Assembly: GCF_004664715.2 (NCBI RefSeq) | Contig: NC_051079.1 | Location: 54,998,503 to 55,062,502, forward strand | DNA: 64,000 bases | Source of the DNA: Peromyscus leucopus | Lineage: Eukaryota; Chordata; Mammalia; Rodentia; Cricetidae | Direction of reading: 5' to 3' | Shown here: one piece after another, positions 32,020 to 45,320 of the stretch | Position numbering within the stretch: the stretch's first letter is position 1 | Layout of the letters: each line of letters opens with the position of its first letter | Made by a program: the position numbers and the translations under genes | Notes under the pieces: generated by a model | The model's input: only the letters and a program-made list of their open reading frames with translations | Database searches by the model: none | What the model was told of the DNA's origin: nothing

Positions 32020-32410
32020 TTTCCTGCTGCTCCAGCCCATTCCAGACTTTCAGCACCTGCTTTGAGGGCTCCCTCTGTGTCCAGTGCTCACCTCAGATAC
32101 TCACCAAGCAAAGCCTTCCCTGTCTTTCATCAGATTCTTTCTCAATAGCCCACCTTGACCACATCCTAAGCCCCACCCCTAGCCTCTAGCACTTAACTTA
32201 GTCTACACTGTTTCCAAAGAAACAGTGCCCTCACCTTAAAAGTCTATATGATATACTGGTTTTGTGTGTTTTCTGTCTACCTCCTATAATAAGAAAGGCT
32301 TTTTTAAAAGTTTATTTGTTCAGTGATAGGATTCTCAAATATGTAGAACAGTGCTTTGTACAAGGTTGGCACTTGTATTTGTTCAATAAATAAAGATATT
32401 TTAAGGTAAG
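32020..32410 (+). repeat. L2 LINE 3' fragment
   Basis: The typical L2 end is present: TGTCTACCTCCTATAATAAG, TAGAACAGTGCTTTGTACAA, GTTGGCACTTGTATTTGTTC, AATAAATAAAG. Confidence 0.6.
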
Positions 32411-33867
32411 AATGTGCTATAGTATTATATTATATATTAATGCTTATATTTCTTCAACAGCTCTTTAATAAGTCAACTTTAACTAGAGCAAATTCAATCT
32501 GAGGGAAAATTATTCAGAGGAAATCTCTGGCCTTTAAATTCAAAATCCTATGGGAGAGTTGGGGGTAGAGACATGTGCCTGTTCAGGAAAATACTTAACT
32601 TGAGCTCATACTATGTATAAATGTTACATTCAGCCAAATAGATAATAAATAAATAATAAAAAAGAAATTTATTTCTAAGACCTATAGAAGAATGAAGTAA
32701 TTATGTCAGCAGCACATGAGACCAGCTCAAGGGCAAACTTGTATGTGGACACACCTTCACAGTGTCTTCTCCTTTTGTTTCAGCTAAAAACTTCTTGCAA
32801 AAAGTTAAGTGTGCCCATAAGAATTCCTGTCTGCCATCTTTGTGATGTAAGCTAAACATGCCCAGAAGTGTTCTTATCCACCACTTACTTTAACAAGGTG
32901 TGTATGTACCTCATGACTCTGAGCTGAACAGGTCCAGGGATGCATCCACCATCTTCCCGTCTTAAAATGAACATAGTTACTTTGTGAATAGTATACTTTT
33001 TAAATAGAGTATGCTCAGGACTGTGTCCACCCCAAGTGGTTTTGTATGTAAGTATGTACAGGCTTCCTGAATAAAATCACATGCTTCCTTTGTCTGAAAG
33101 GCACTCATTGCTTGTGGAACAACTACAGTGCTCTCCTGGCTGGTTGCAGGTAATAATCCTCCCTCTTTCTTTGACCTTCTAATTGTGCTTATTGGCTTTG
33201 CAGTTACCAAGAACAGAACCCATTGTTTGGTTGTAATTACAATACTAATCAGGTCACCAAGATTCAACCAGCATCAAAATTGGCTAGTTTGGCATCTTCA
33301 GTGCTTAAGAAAAATCATCAGGTATTATTGGTCTGATGTTCTAATCAATACCCCTTTGCCCACACATAATTTAGAGTTCAGCATGGGGCTGCTCAGGTCC
33401 AACAGGAACCAAGTTTTTTCTATCATGTTCTTCTTGTAATTTAAAGGCTCATCCCAAGCAAGCACTACAGTTTGTTTAATAACCATAAACCAAAAAGTAA
33501 CAAAATTCAGGCGGTGGAGCAGAGCAAAATGCTGGATTATACAGATGCAGCAGAAGCCTAAAACTCAAAGTCATGATTTCCAATGCTCACATAATTCCAG
33601 AAATATCAACTTCTTCTTTGACTTTTAGTCATATGGTAGAATGGCATGAAAAGCAGTAATTAGATATATTCTTTCCCAAACTCTCATTGCTGTGAATCCT
33701 GCCACAGCTCATTCTCCACTCTCTCTTTTATTATTCTCTTACATATTTCTGACTAAATATAGGCCTTTACATCCTTGCCTTTACTTCACTGGATCAAACT
33801 CCTTCCTCCCTACTACTAAGACAAACAATCTGTCCTTTATAATTTGAAAGGTAATTTATATATATAT

Positions 33868-34047
33868 ATTTTTAATATTTATTTATTTTTATGTATACAG
33901 TGTTCTGCCTGCAGCCCTGCAGGCCAGAAGAGGGCACCAGATTTCATTATAGATGGTTATAAACCACCATGTGGTTGCTGGGATTTGAACTCAGGACCTC
34001 TGGAAAAACAGCCAGTGCTCTTAACCTCTGAGCCATCTCTCCAGTCC
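33868..34047 (-). repeat. B2 SINE
   Basis: This is a reverse B2: AGTGTTCTGCCTGCAGCCCT, GGCCAGAAGAGGGCACCAG, AACCTCTGAGCCATCTCTCC. Confidence 0.95.
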
Positions 34048-34083
34048 CATGAAAGGTAATTTATTTATCTATTTAATTTTATG

Positions 34084-34210
34084 TTTTTCGAGACAGGGTT
34101 TCTCTGTGTAGCTTTGTGCCTTTCCTGGAACTCACTTGGTAGCCCAGGCTGGCCTCGAACTCAGAGAGATCCGCCTGGCTCTGCCTCCCAAGTGCTGGGA
34201 ATTAAAGACT
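34084..34210 (-). repeat. B1 SINE
   Basis: This reverse B1 (GAGACAGGGTTTCTCTGTGT to GGGAATTAAAGACTGG) lacks the last 20 bases of the head. A weak MIR-like stretch follows at 34262-34365. Confidence 0.92.
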
Positions 34211-34370
34211 GGCCCAAGAACATCTCGTGTCTTAACTTCCCTGAAGAGCAGCACACATGGTTATCAGAGGCTTTCTAGCTGGGTGACTTCTCACGCCTTA
34301 GCTAACCATGCTAATCCTCAGTTGATTTTGTCATCTCTAGAATGGGCACAATAAGAACTCTTAGATGTTA

Positions 34371-34492
34371 GCCTGGTAGTAATGGTCTATGCCTTTAATC
34401 CCAGCACTCTGGAGGCAGAGGCCAGCCTGGTCTACAGAGCAAGTTCCAGGACAGCCAGAGGGCTACACAGAGAAACTCTGTCTCTAAAAAAG

Positions 34493-34528
<36 letters not shown>

Positions 34529-34577
34529 CAAAACAAACAAACAAAAAAACCAAAACAAAACAACAAAAAAAAAAACC
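34371..34577 (+). repeat. B1 SINE with long A-rich tail
   Basis: It reads GCCTGGTAGTAATGGTCTAT to AGAAACTCTGTCTC, lacking about 25 bases in the middle, with about 90 bases of A/AAAC tail. Confidence 0.9.
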
Positions 34578-34632
34578 TCTTGGATTTTTGATAAAGGATG
34601 AAGCCTGACTCACATGCAGAGACTTAGTAGCC

Positions 34633-34816
34633 AAGTGGGCAGTATGTATGTTTAAGCAGGTGAGTGCATGCAGGGATCTACTCAGAAATTCACAAGTGGG
34701 CAGTATGTATGTATAAGCAGGTGGGTACATGCAGGGATCTACTTAGAAATTCACAAGTGGGCAGTATGTATGTATGAGCCAGAGAGTGCATGCAGGGATC
34801 TAGTTATTAATTCACA
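34633..34816. repeat. 61-bp minisatellite, three copies
   Basis: Copies start at 34633, 34694 and 34755 (exact 61-bp spacing), each opening AAGTGGGCAGTATGTATGT and containing CATGCAGGGATCTA. They differ by a few substitutions. Not derived from a repeat I recognise. Confidence 0.95.
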
Positions 34817-36754
34817 TTTCACCTCCAGAACATTCTAATCTTAGCAGATTTGTTTCAGATGACACCTCTTTCTAATTTCTTCATGAAACTAAAATCCTGA
34901 CTCAGAACATATTAATAAAACTGTCTTAAGACTGTAAATACTACAATTGTACCAGCCTGATCAAATATGACTCAAAACTTCTAGTTTTCTAGTTAACAAA
35001 AAAAGAAACTGAATTATTTGAAAGTAAATTACAAATCTGTCTTATTTCAGAGATGAGCTTCTGTCCTCTTGTTGATTCTATTTTAGCTTCTGAATAAATT
35101 TTTTCTTACATAAATGTAATGACAGATGCTGGCCTATGCTTGGAATGCGGTGAGAAAGCTCTAATTGGGAGTACACAGATGCCAATTAACTCTTCCCTTT
35201 CTGGTGAAACCGTTCTCAGCTAGCAATTAGGATATCTCCATGCTAGCATATATATTGGCATCTTCAAAAACAAATAAATAAAATGTACTTTGTAAATCAC
35301 CTCCACACCAAATGCTCAGAATACAATTCATTTCAATAGGTTCAATGTCAGCTCTTATGCAAATGCCTCCTTTTGATTAAGTGTCTCTAACATTTTAAAG
35401 ATCAACATTTTTCTCATCTTGGTAATAACCATTTCAACCCATGTGTCATTTTCTCTATGTATGGGGACTTGGAAGAGATCTTTCAACATCTTTTATTCAA
35501 AATGTTCTTGTGAAACACTTTTAAAGCAGTACACCAGTGATAAGAACAAGGACACTGCATAGAGATTATTTAAACGTTGCTGGCAATGTGAGCATTCTCA
35601 TGTACACCAGCGTTTACAACAAAAGAAAAACACACAGGCAGCAGTAAGGACCTCGAAGGTTACAAATGATGGATGAGCTAATTAAATTGAACAAATGGCT
35701 ACCACTCACATAGACATCTGGTGTGGATTCTGTCTGTCAAAAAGTGATATGTTCACCATTTGACGGGCTATAAACCCACTTTAGGAGTGGGAATACATTT
35801 CAGCCAACTTAAATGCCACAGATGTATCGCCAGAGGTATTGAGAACAGGCCTGAGGGAGGGACAGGCAAGGAGAGGGGGAAAGCTGACGAAAATGCACTT
35901 CAGTATGAGAGAGGTCTGTGGCTTTGTTCTCTGATCTCACAAGCAAGCATCTCAGTGTGAGCTAACATGGACTCTGTACACTACACAGTTGCATTTCTAT
36001 TTCCTTGACAAGAGGCAGTGGGATTAAAAAAATTTACACTGATTTTCTGAAAAAATAACTTTGAAATTTTAAAATGTAGTTACAGCACCCAAAACCATTT
36101 CAAAACACTTGAGCCAATTTCAAAAATGCACTCCGAGAGCACTTCATACATGCATACATAAATTCTATTTTAAGAAAGATATTTTAACCAAAGTCATATT
36201 CAAGATAAACTGAGATCAAAGATGCAATCATGAAGTCATGATTTCTTACATAGGACTAAGTAAAACAATACATGTAAGTTATTGAGTAAAGTGTCTCAGT
36301 AATACGAGATCACAGAGTATAAAATGCGGATAGCATTTTCTAAAAAAATTTATAAGGAGCCGTTCTTATTTCCAGTTTAGTTCCTCACCCCAGAATTCCA
36401 CTGCCTGGTGAACTGCTAGCAATTAAACACTGACTGGTATCTAGCAGTCACGCTCCCCTCTTACTGTTTTGTTAAAATCAGGACAACATCAAGCCATTTA
36501 GAAAAACTTGATGGCAAGTTTTTACAATGTCACATGTGAGAACTGTTTCAACATTTGAAAGTCAAGCCATTAGAATAATACTATCATTTGTGGAGGGTGT
36601 GCATGCTGGGTGTGTGCACATGAGCATGTGGGTGCATGTGGACATGTGTGTGTAGGGCCATGGATCAATAGCTGGTGTCTTCCTCCATAACTCTCCTCAT
36701 GTTTTGAGGAAAGGTCCCTTCCTCTCTCTCTTTCTCCCTCCCTCTCTCTCTCTG

Positions 36755-36883
36755 TTTTCGAGACACGGTTTCTCAGTGTAGTGTTGGCTGTCCTAGCTCG
36801 GTAAACCAGGCTAGCCTTGAACTCGCAGAGATCTGACTCCTCCCAAGTGGTGGGATTAAAGGCGTGTGCCACCACTGCCCAGC
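36755..36883 (-). repeat. B1 SINE inserted in an older SINE-like sequence
   Basis: This reverse B1 (GAGACACGGTTTCTCAGTGT to CCACCACTGCCCAGC) is preceded by a CT-rich run at 36720. Old SINE-like sequence (GAACCTGGAGCTCACCAATT) follows to about 37010; a related stretch is at 58820. Confidence 0.85.
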
Positions 36884-37418
36884 AAGACAAGATCTCTTAC
36901 TGAACCTGGAGCTCACCAATTTGGCAAGAGTAGCTGGCCGGCAAGCCCAAGGGATCCTCCTGTCTCTACCTACCTAGTTCTAGTATTACAGGCAAACACC
37001 ACCATGACTGATGCTGGGCTTCTGAACTAAGGTCCTTCCCAACCCTGAATAATCCCCATTGTAGAGTTAAAACCATAAGTACTTTAAAAGTACATGTCCT
37101 TGGGATGAGGGGTGCTGCAGAAGCATGAAGATCTGAGTTCAAACCCTTAGAACTGACATAAAAAGAGCTGGGTACAGCAGTGTATATGCCCATAACCTCA
37201 GCATTATAGGAGGCTAGAGACAGGAGGGCTGCTGAGGCTTGACAGCTACCAGCCCAGCTCCAGGTTCAGGGAGAGACCTGACATCCTCCAATGAAGAAGA
37301 GAGAGTGAAAGAAGTTAAAAAAAAAAAAAGAAAGAAAGAAAAAAGGAGGGGACGGAAGATGAAGAAGATGTAGTTCAGGCTCCTTTTTTGAGTTCTATGA
37401 GAGTGAACACTACAGACT

Positions 37419-37610
37419 GAGCTGGAGAGACGGCTAAGCACTGGCTGCTCTTGCAGACAGCCTGTATTTGGTTCCCAGCACCCTGAGTGTAGCGCAGGAC
37501 TGTCTGTCCCTCTAGTTCCAGGGGATCTGATGCCCTCGTCAGTGCTTTACAGGTACAGCACACATCCGGTGACTTACGAACATGCAGGCACAATACATCT
37601 CAATCTTTAA
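37419..37610 (+). repeat. B3 SINE
   Basis: It reads AGCTGGAGAGACGGCTAAGC, then TCCAGGGGATCTGATGCCCT, ending CATCTCAATCTTTA. Confidence 0.85.
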
Positions 37611-37699
37611 AATACAGAAGAATTATGAGTCAAAAGTTGACAAACACAAACCTAAATTCTAGCCTTTTGTCTAATTTGAGTAGAATCTTTATCCTTTTT

Positions 37700-37880
37700 A
37701 AAAAGAATCATCTTATTTTCAATTATATGCAGTATCTGTGGATATGTGCGTGGGAGTGCGTTTGTCCAGAGGCCAGCAGTGTCAGATGCCCCAGTGCTGG
37801 AGTCACAGAGGGTTGTGAGCCACCAGGTGCCAGTGCTGGAAACCAAACTCCTGCCCTGACTCTCTTAACTGCTCGGGCCC
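37700..37880 (-). repeat. B3 SINE
   Basis: It reads GAGGCCAGCAGTGTCAGATG, GGTTGTGAGCCACCAGGTG and TCTCTTAACTGCTCGGGCC on the minus strand. Confidence 0.75.
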
Positions 37881-38179
37881 AGTGGCGATCTTCAGAAGAG
37901 AACAAAGGAAAACCGGAAGGAAGCATGGACTCTCCTTCCCTCCATTCTGCGGAAGGCATGCTTGGTTTCCTGCTCCTTCAAGCCTGGCCCTCTTGATGTC
38001 AGCCCAGAAACAAACACCAAAAGCCACAACTTGCTTCCTCACTCCCCCTGCTTTCTGGTCCAAGTTCCCTGAGGAGCCCAGATTTCTATTTTAAAACAGA
38101 GCCATCTTTAAAACAAAGCAGTTTCATTTCTAGAAAACTGAAGTAACTAAAGACTAACTGTTTTTTGTTTCTTTTTCTG

Positions 38180-38400
38180 TGTGTGTCCCACATATGTGCA
38201 GGTGGAGGTTCCTTGGGAGTCACCCACCTTGTTTTATTGAGACAGGGTCTCACACTGCTCCAAAGCTTACTAAGTAGGACCTAGGGATCTACCTGTGATT
38301 ACAAACTAGTGAGCCAAGGCCTCCAGCTTTTGTACCTGGTCTATAGGGATTCAACTCAGGTCCTCAGCCCATTACTGACAGCCTATCTCCCCAGTCATCT
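38180..38400 (-). repeat. Decayed rodent SINE-like sequence
   Basis: Fragments such as TTTTATTGAGACAGGGTCTC and TTCAACTCAGGTCCTCAGCC are SINE-like; the family is not resolvable by eye. Confidence 0.45.
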
Positions 38401-38689
38401 ATGTTCTGTAAAGAGCACCAGAAAGAAGACTGTCCCGAGGATGCAAGTTCATCTTCTTTGTCATGTGTTTTGCTCAGGAGTGTTTCATGGCATCTCCATG
38501 GAGACAAAGTGATCTGCCTATGTTCAGAGGTTTACTACCTGACTAAACACAGAGGTAGTGAGCCACATACAACACTAAACAAATGAAGTTAAAGGTCAGA
38601 GTCCCAAACATGCACAGAGGTTTGCTTAGTGCCAAAGAAAGCATTCACAGAATAAGCAGTCACAAAAATAGAGACTCTACAGCCCACCC

Positions 38690-39110
38690 CATTTCGGACA
38701 CCGGATTTCCTCTGTGCAGCACCTTTATGAGACCCTCCTCCTAACGGTGGCCCTCAGTCTGAGGAACTGGCCCTCTTTCCCTTCCTATCTCCCTGTCCTT
38801 GTCTCCCAGCCCTCACCTGGGCTGCTTCCATTCACCACTTTGCTCAGCAAAGTCAGTTCTGGACTGCAGTTCAAGCCCTGGGTCTTGAATTAGCTCCCTC
38901 CATGCACCCACCCAGCTTTCTTATACCGTGCTGAGCTGACTCCTAGACTGACACTCCTGCTGAAGTGCTTGAAGATGGGCCAGCATCTTGTTTACCCTGG
39001 ACCTCCAAGGACAGGAAATACAAGAGCGCTTAACACATGACCTTTTGTGATGACTGACTGAATGAATGTGCACAGAATAAGTAAGGAATGAATGAATGAG
39101 TAAATGTAGC
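38690..39110 (+). repeat. L2 LINE 3' fragment
   Basis: An L2-type series ends in ACTGACTGAATGAATGTGCA and GGAATGAATGAATGAGTAAA. Confidence 0.55.
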
Positions 39111-39367
39111 ACCTCTTACCTAGTATGTACACTAAGTAACTGCTTTGGGAATAAAATTGTTGTGCTCATGTCCCTGGTTTTCCGGAAGTGAGTCCTGCCT
39201 TTCTTCACTAGCCTGCCTAACTAGAAACAGTTACTGCATCCTGTCAAACTTTCACCGTAATTCCAAGTTCCTTCACTGCTTCTCATACTGGGGCTGACAG
39301 AAACCTCCTTCGGGAGGTTCTCCTCCTCCTCTGGTCTCTCATCTCAAGCTCCATTTTCATTATTATT

Positions 39368-39416
39368 GGTGGTGGTGGTGGTGGTGGTGGTGGTGGTGGT
39401 GGTGGTGGTGGTGGTG
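39368..39416. repeat. (GGT)n microsatellite
   Basis: About 16 perfect GGT units. The reverse strand would read as poly-proline, which is not a gene. Confidence 0.97.
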
Positions 39417-40359
39417 TGTGTTTATATGTACTGAGGCCAGAGTCTGATGTTGGATGTCTTCCTCTAGCACTCTCCACCTGATTTTTTTTTTGAGACAAGG
39501 TTTCTTACAGAACCTGAAATTATTTTACACGACTTACAAAGTTTTTTGTTATTTCTGTGGTGTTGAGGAACAAACACTGGGCCATTCATGCTCCCACCAA
39601 GCTATACCCCTTTTTTTTATTTTTAATTTCTAATTTTAAGATAAGTCTTGCTAAAATGACCTTGAACTCACTCTATCACACAAAAAGGCCTTGAACTTTA
39701 AATTCTCCTGCCTCAGTCTCCCAACCTCATAAATTAAAAAAATTTTAAAGCACACATAATAATTCACAACACTAAATTATTGACCTTGTCTATTATTTAA
39801 CTATTATTGTGGGTTTTTCCCCCTCCAGGAAATAATTGCTCCTTTCAGGAATTTATCTACCACTAGATCGTAAAAGAAAGCACTCTATTTTTAGTGTCAA
39901 ACTATAAATAATGTCCATACTGAGTATTATAGTTAACTCACTAATTTAAAAGTTAAATCCGTGGTTTCTGTGAGGATCTACAACATTCTAAAATCTGATC
40001 AACACATTTGTATCTATAATTCTGAGACCCAGAAATAGGAATGGAGCAGTCTGGTCAGAACCAGCCTGTTCTCTCAGAAGTATCTGGAGGGTTCCCTCTT
40101 GCCATGAACATTTCTGAAATCACCTGTGCACACCTGCTCTTTTCCTTCCCACAGGCCTTAGTCCTGGAAACTGGAGGAACCTCAGGCTGCCTTAAAGACC
40201 TTGGCTCTACTCCAAGTCCTCTGATACCTGGGAAGGGTTGAGCTAGGAGGGCTGTGGTCTGGTTTATACTCCAACAGGATCATTCCAGTTTCCAACCAGA
40301 ATCTGAGGACACAAAGACAGGAAGTAGAGAAGCAGCTCCCTGAGACAGAATAGGTACCT

Positions 40360-40760
40360 AAAAAGTGTTGCCTAGCGTCTTCTTTATGGCAGCAACAACA
40401 AATACTGGTAGGGACATGGCATAAAGGAGTCCTTATACACTGTCCATGGAGATGTAAATGAGTCCAGCCAACATGGAAATCAGTACCGAGGTTCCTCAGA
40501 TAAACTAGGAATAGAATTACCATATGATTTTACTGTAACACTCCTAGATACGTAGCACAGGGAATTAAATGCAACACAATACGGAGATACTTGCACATCT
40601 ACGTTTATCACAGCACTAATTCACAACAGCAAAGTCATGAATTAACCTGAACGCCCATCAACAGATGAATGGATAAAGAAAATGTGGTATATACATACAT
40701 AATAGAAATAGAATTTATTTCACCCATAGAGATCTTAAAAAATGAATCAGTGTTAATATC
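40360..40760 (+). repeat. Old L1 ORF2 3' fragment
   Basis: It parallels the end of the intact L1 ORF2 at 51313-51660 (ATGGCATAAAGGAGTCCTTA, TACCATATGATTTTACTGTA, CGCCCATCAACAGATGAATG, GATAAAGAAAATGTGGTATA) but with many stops and indels. Confidence 0.8.
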
Positions 40761-41107
40761 AATATCTAAAATTATAAACTGAAAATAAGTTTTTCTTTTA
40801 AAAAGATGTTCTTTTTCAAAACAAAGCTCCTGCTTTTGCTTGTTTCAGATAAGGACTCATATGGTTCAAGTTGGCTTTTATTCATTATGTAGCAGAGGCT
40901 AACCCCTGAACTCCTGGTCCTCCTGCCTCTACCCTCCCAGATCTGGGGTTTGACAGGATCTATTTCTCTGGTACATTAAGTCTTCTCCTAAAGTGATACA
41001 CCTCTGGTGTACTGGAGAAGCAGATGCAAACAAGCGACAGTTTTTCACCATGGAGACAAGGACTCTCTGTGCATGGTGGTTCCCACCTTTAATCGTAGCA
41101 CTCTGGA

Positions 41108-41196
41108 GGGAACTGGCTGTTCAACACCATGTGGGTGCTGGGAACTGAACCCAGGTCTTCTGCAGGAGCATAAAGTGCTCTTAACCAAAGGGCCAT
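41108..41196 (-). repeat. B2/B3 SINE 5' part
   Basis: It reads ACCATGTGGGTGCTGGGAAC to CAAAGGGCCATCTCTTTAC on the minus strand, abutting a short B1-like head at 41075. Confidence 0.75.
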
Positions 41197-42510
41197 CTCT
41201 TTACACAATAAAAAGAAATTTTCCAGCTAATGGAGTGGAATGCTACAAATGCTTACTGTTCTTTCAGTTCAAAAATGTTTTCTGAGAACGTTAGTGTTGG
41301 AAAGATTTTTAAACTCCTTTAATTTAGTATACCAAGCCTGAAAAAAAAATGCTCTGGGAAGGCAAATTCACTCTTAACAAAGGGGTTAGGTCAAGACAAC
41401 CCTAAAAAATAATCTTTTCTACTCCCTGATACTCTTTAGTTGAAGACAGCTTTGAGATGTTCAGTTGGGAGCTTTCTTTGACTGAGTACTGCCTGTTTCT
41501 GTATCTAAATAGGTATAATTATCTTCAACAACTCAATCCACTCTTCACACTTCTGACAACTTTCCTCTTGGGTCCACTTTATTAAATGTGGTTTTAAAAG
41601 GCACAGGTTTCCCTGGCCTGTCACTGGCATTGGTATGAATAGTACCCAGACAGAGCAGGAGAAAAATTGGAACTGTCACCTGCATCCACACAACTGAGCT
41701 TATGAAGTATGATTTACTGGATGTGTCACCTACTTTTTACTAGGGCTACTTAAGTCTCACTTAACACCAGGTCAGCTTCTCCCTTCTTGCTTACATACCC
41801 CACAGGTGTCTCTTCCTAAACAGATTAGCCGAGTGCTCCATATAGCTCTGCACTCTAGTCACACAGGAGATCTGCCCACTTAGGGCAGGTCCACCAAGTC
41901 TTATGTAAGATCTCTGAAGCTCCACACCCACTTGTGCAATATAAAATAGGACTCTCCTTCTCAATAAACTGGAAGGGTTCTCTTTGAACATAACATTTTA
42001 AACCTTAGACATGAACAGAATAGCCGAATTATCCAGATTATCTCAACAGGAACTCTGGTATCCTCCACTAAATCTTCAATGAAGTCTACTTCAACAGTTG
42101 AACAATGAGAAGAGAGTGTGGCCTTAAAGATAAGAGTGTCTCCACCTTATCCACAACTTCCTGAAGGACGTACTAATATGTCCCAAAATGAACAAAAGAA
42201 GAGTGCAGAATGAGGTGAAAATCCAGTACCACAGGAAACAGATAAAAACAATTCTAGACTATTTATTTCATTTAGAAGGAAGCTTTATAAAAATTTTGTT
42301 TTATAAAGTAGATTCACAGTGTTACTATTCAAGAATATGTATGACAGAAAACAGAACATGCTTATAATCCTAAAACCAGACAGGCTGAGGTAAGAGGGTC
42401 ACAAGTCCAAGCCAGCCTGGGTATACAGTAAGACCTTGTCTTTAAAAAAGGACAAACCAAACCAAAAAGCACAGAATGGACAATACTGAAAATGGAAACT
42501 ACCTGTTTCA

Positions 42511-42666
<156 letters not shown>

Positions 42667-42774
42667 CTACAGGAGAAAAAAAATGAAATAATGGAATTTG
42701 GCTATTACTGGCATTTTAGGTACCATTAAATCAGACACACCCAGTCTACCTGTATTTTTTTTTTTCTTCTTTTA

Positions 42775-43027
42775 GATGAAGGTAAGTCCTGCCATGAGCT
42801 GGTGCCATCCTTAGGCAAGTGAGTCTGGGTTGTATAAGAAAGCTGGCTAAGCAAGCCAGAGGAAACAAGCCAGTAAGCAACATTCCTCCATGGTTTCTGC
42901 CTCAAGTTATTGGCCTGACTTCCCTCAACAGTGGACTGACTGTACCCTGTAAAGTGAAACAAACCCTTCCTCTTCAAGTTGCATTTGTCATGGTATTTAT
43001 CACAGCAACAGAAAGCAGACTAGGACA
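42775..43027 (-). repeat. Rodent interspersed repeat 'F', partial
   Basis: It reads TCTGGGTTGTATAAGAAAGC, CCAGTAAGCAACATTCCTCC and CACAGCAACAGAAAGCAGAC, close to the copy at 59200. Confidence 0.75.
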
Positions 43028-43523
43028 ATGTTTCCTGAGCATTTACCATGCCAGGCACAAGTTTGATATGTCACACATACAGCACAATACCATGCACTCT
43101 CCAATAGAATCCTGAATCTCCCTGTTTCATTTTGTTTTTTGACCACAAGGAGAATCTAAGCACACTTCTATTAGGTGCGGAAGCCCACACACGATCCCCT
43201 GTGGAGCCTCGAGAAGTGGAAATGGAGGGTAAGAGGAGGCCAGAGCTGGCCGGGCACTCAGGTGCTGTCTATGGTCCTCATATCCCAAGATGACTGTAAA
43301 AGATGCAATTTAACAAGATGCAAATGATTTAGAAACAAATGCACACCAGGTCCTTTATTATACTGCAAAGTATAATCCTCTCATAAGAGTCCAAAGAATA
43401 ATGTTGTTTCTATAAAATAATTATTATGTATCCATGTTCAATAGTCACATTTTAAAGCACTTGGTTTGTAATAAAAAAAAAAGTTAACGTCACTTAATAA
43501 ATTAGAAATTAATAATTGCTGGA

Positions 43524-43673
43524 GGGGCTGGAGAGATGGCTCAGAGGTTAAGAGCACTGACTACTCTTCCAGAGGTCCTGAGTTCAATTCCCAGCACCCA
43601 CATGGTGGCTCACAACCATCTGTAATAAGATCTGGTGCCCTCTTCTATGTACATAATAAATAAAATCTAAAAA
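43524..43673 (+). repeat. B2 SINE with exact target duplication
   Basis: This B2 (GGGGCTGGAGAGATGGCTCA to AATAAATAAAATCTAA) is flanked by AATAATTGCTGGA at 43511-43523 and 43674-43686. The end is slightly shortened (TCTTCTATGTACATAATAAA). Confidence 0.97.
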
Positions 43674-43886
43674 AATAATTGCTGGAAAGAAATCTGCTCT
43701 ATTTTAACAATTTCTAGAAAGAATGAAAGAGAGCTGGGTAAGGTGAGTCCATGCCTATGACCAATCCTATTGCTAGGTAGGCAGAGATAGGGAAACCTGG
43801 AATTCATGGTTATCCTCCATGATACAGAAGGTTCAAGGCCCTCCTGGGCTCCATGAAATACTATTTTATTAAAAGAGTCAAAAGAG

Positions 43887-44025
43887 GGTGTAATGGCCTA
43901 CAACAAAGGTCCCAGCACTCCAGAGGCAGAGGCAGGAGGAACTCTATGAGGTGGGTTAGCCTGGCTTACATATTAAGTTCCAGGCCAGCCAAAGCTACCC
44001 TGTCTCAAAACAAACAAATAAAAAA
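43887..44025 (+). repeat. B1 SINE, diverged
   Basis: It reads GGTGTAATGGCCTACAACAA to AAGCTACCCTGTCTC and an AAAC tail. A weaker B1-like piece precedes it at 43735-43850. Confidence 0.75.
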
Positions 44026-44596
44026 AGAATATCAAAAGTAAAAAGAATAAAAGGCATTTAATGGTAGCTGTACTGCTTTTCATGGTTCTTAGCTTTTTTT
44101 TTTTTTCCTGGTACCACACAGACGGTCCCTGGGTTACTTTTCTGTGGTGACAAAGTACTGAGAAAATCAAAGGAGTGAGGATGAATTATGACTCAAGGCT
44201 TCCTAGTTTTCAGTCCATGCTGACTTGGCTCTCTTGGTTCTGGGTCCTTGTGTGGTGAGAGGCTGAACACCCTGAGGAGAAGATGGGGTACAGTAATGTG
44301 GCTATGTCATGATGGACAGGCTGCAGAGAGAGAGGAATGGACGAGGGGAGAACACCCTCCAAAGCACCCCACAAAGGCCTACCTTCCTCCAACAAGGCCA
44401 ACCCAACTGTGATCTCCCCAGAGGACTAACCTACTGACGAAGTTGTCACAGCACCTCTATGATTCAGTCACCTCTCAACAGCACCATGAGGTGAGGACTA
44501 AGCTTCTAACAAGAGCCCTTGTGGGGTTATCCCACAGCCAAACTCTAACAGCTCCTTACTCAAATTCAAATGATTTCCTTAAGACTGTTTTTTTCT

Positions 44597-44673
44597 TTCT
44601 GGAGATGGGGATCAAACCCAGTGCTTGTGTTTGCTAGGCAAGTGCTCTACTCCTGAACTAAATCCCCAACCCT
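44597..44673 (-). repeat. ID-type SINE relic
   Basis: It reads GGGGATCAAACCCAGTGCTT to CTAAATCCCCAACCC, a reverse ID. Confidence 0.75.
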
Positions 44674-44841
44674 AGAACGTATTTGCTAAGATAGCAATTC
44701 AATATCAAACTGCATAAGATGTTCACTACAAGCAAACCAACAAAAAACACATTTATAAAGACTATTATAAACTAAGTCCTCTGGAGGAGGAGTAAGGGTT
44801 CTTCACCATGGAACCATCTCTCCAGTCCAGAGCATATTCTT

Positions 44842-45011
44842 TTTTTTTTTTTTTTTTTTTTTTGTTTTTTTGAGACAGGGTTTCTTTGTGTAGCTTTGCA
44901 CCTTTCCTGGAACTTGTTTTAGAGACCAGGCTGGCCTCAAACTCACAGAGATCTGCCTGCCTCTGTCTCCCAAGTGCTAGGATTAAAGGCATGCGCCACC
45001 ACCGCCCAGCC
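44842..45011 (-). repeat. B1 SINE with exact target duplication
   Basis: This is a complete reverse B1 with a T run; AGAGCATATTCTTT is present on both sides (44829 and 45012). Confidence 0.97.
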
Positions 45012-45320
45012 AGAGCATATTCTTTATTTAAGGCGAGCACATGTCTTAATTTGTGTGTGCAATTTATGTGCCTGTAAAATCAGCAGCAAAAAGCCTCAGA
45101 ATGAGTCAGAAAAATAATTATGTATGTGTGTTTATGTTTAACCTATGTACATTCTCTTTCGTTCCACTATAATCAAGAGGCATGGATAAAATATGAAGTT
45201 TGCATTTGTTATACATTCAGAGATCCTGATCACTAAAATGAAACAAACTTTCAAGATCCTATAAGATTATCCCAACTTAGTTTCATGTTTTTACATTTAA
45301 CAATAAAAAAGCAATCATAG

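Noticed and set aside
39283..39498. Frame with a poly-proline run
   Set aside because: It is the reverse strand of the (GGT)n microsatellite at 39368-39416.
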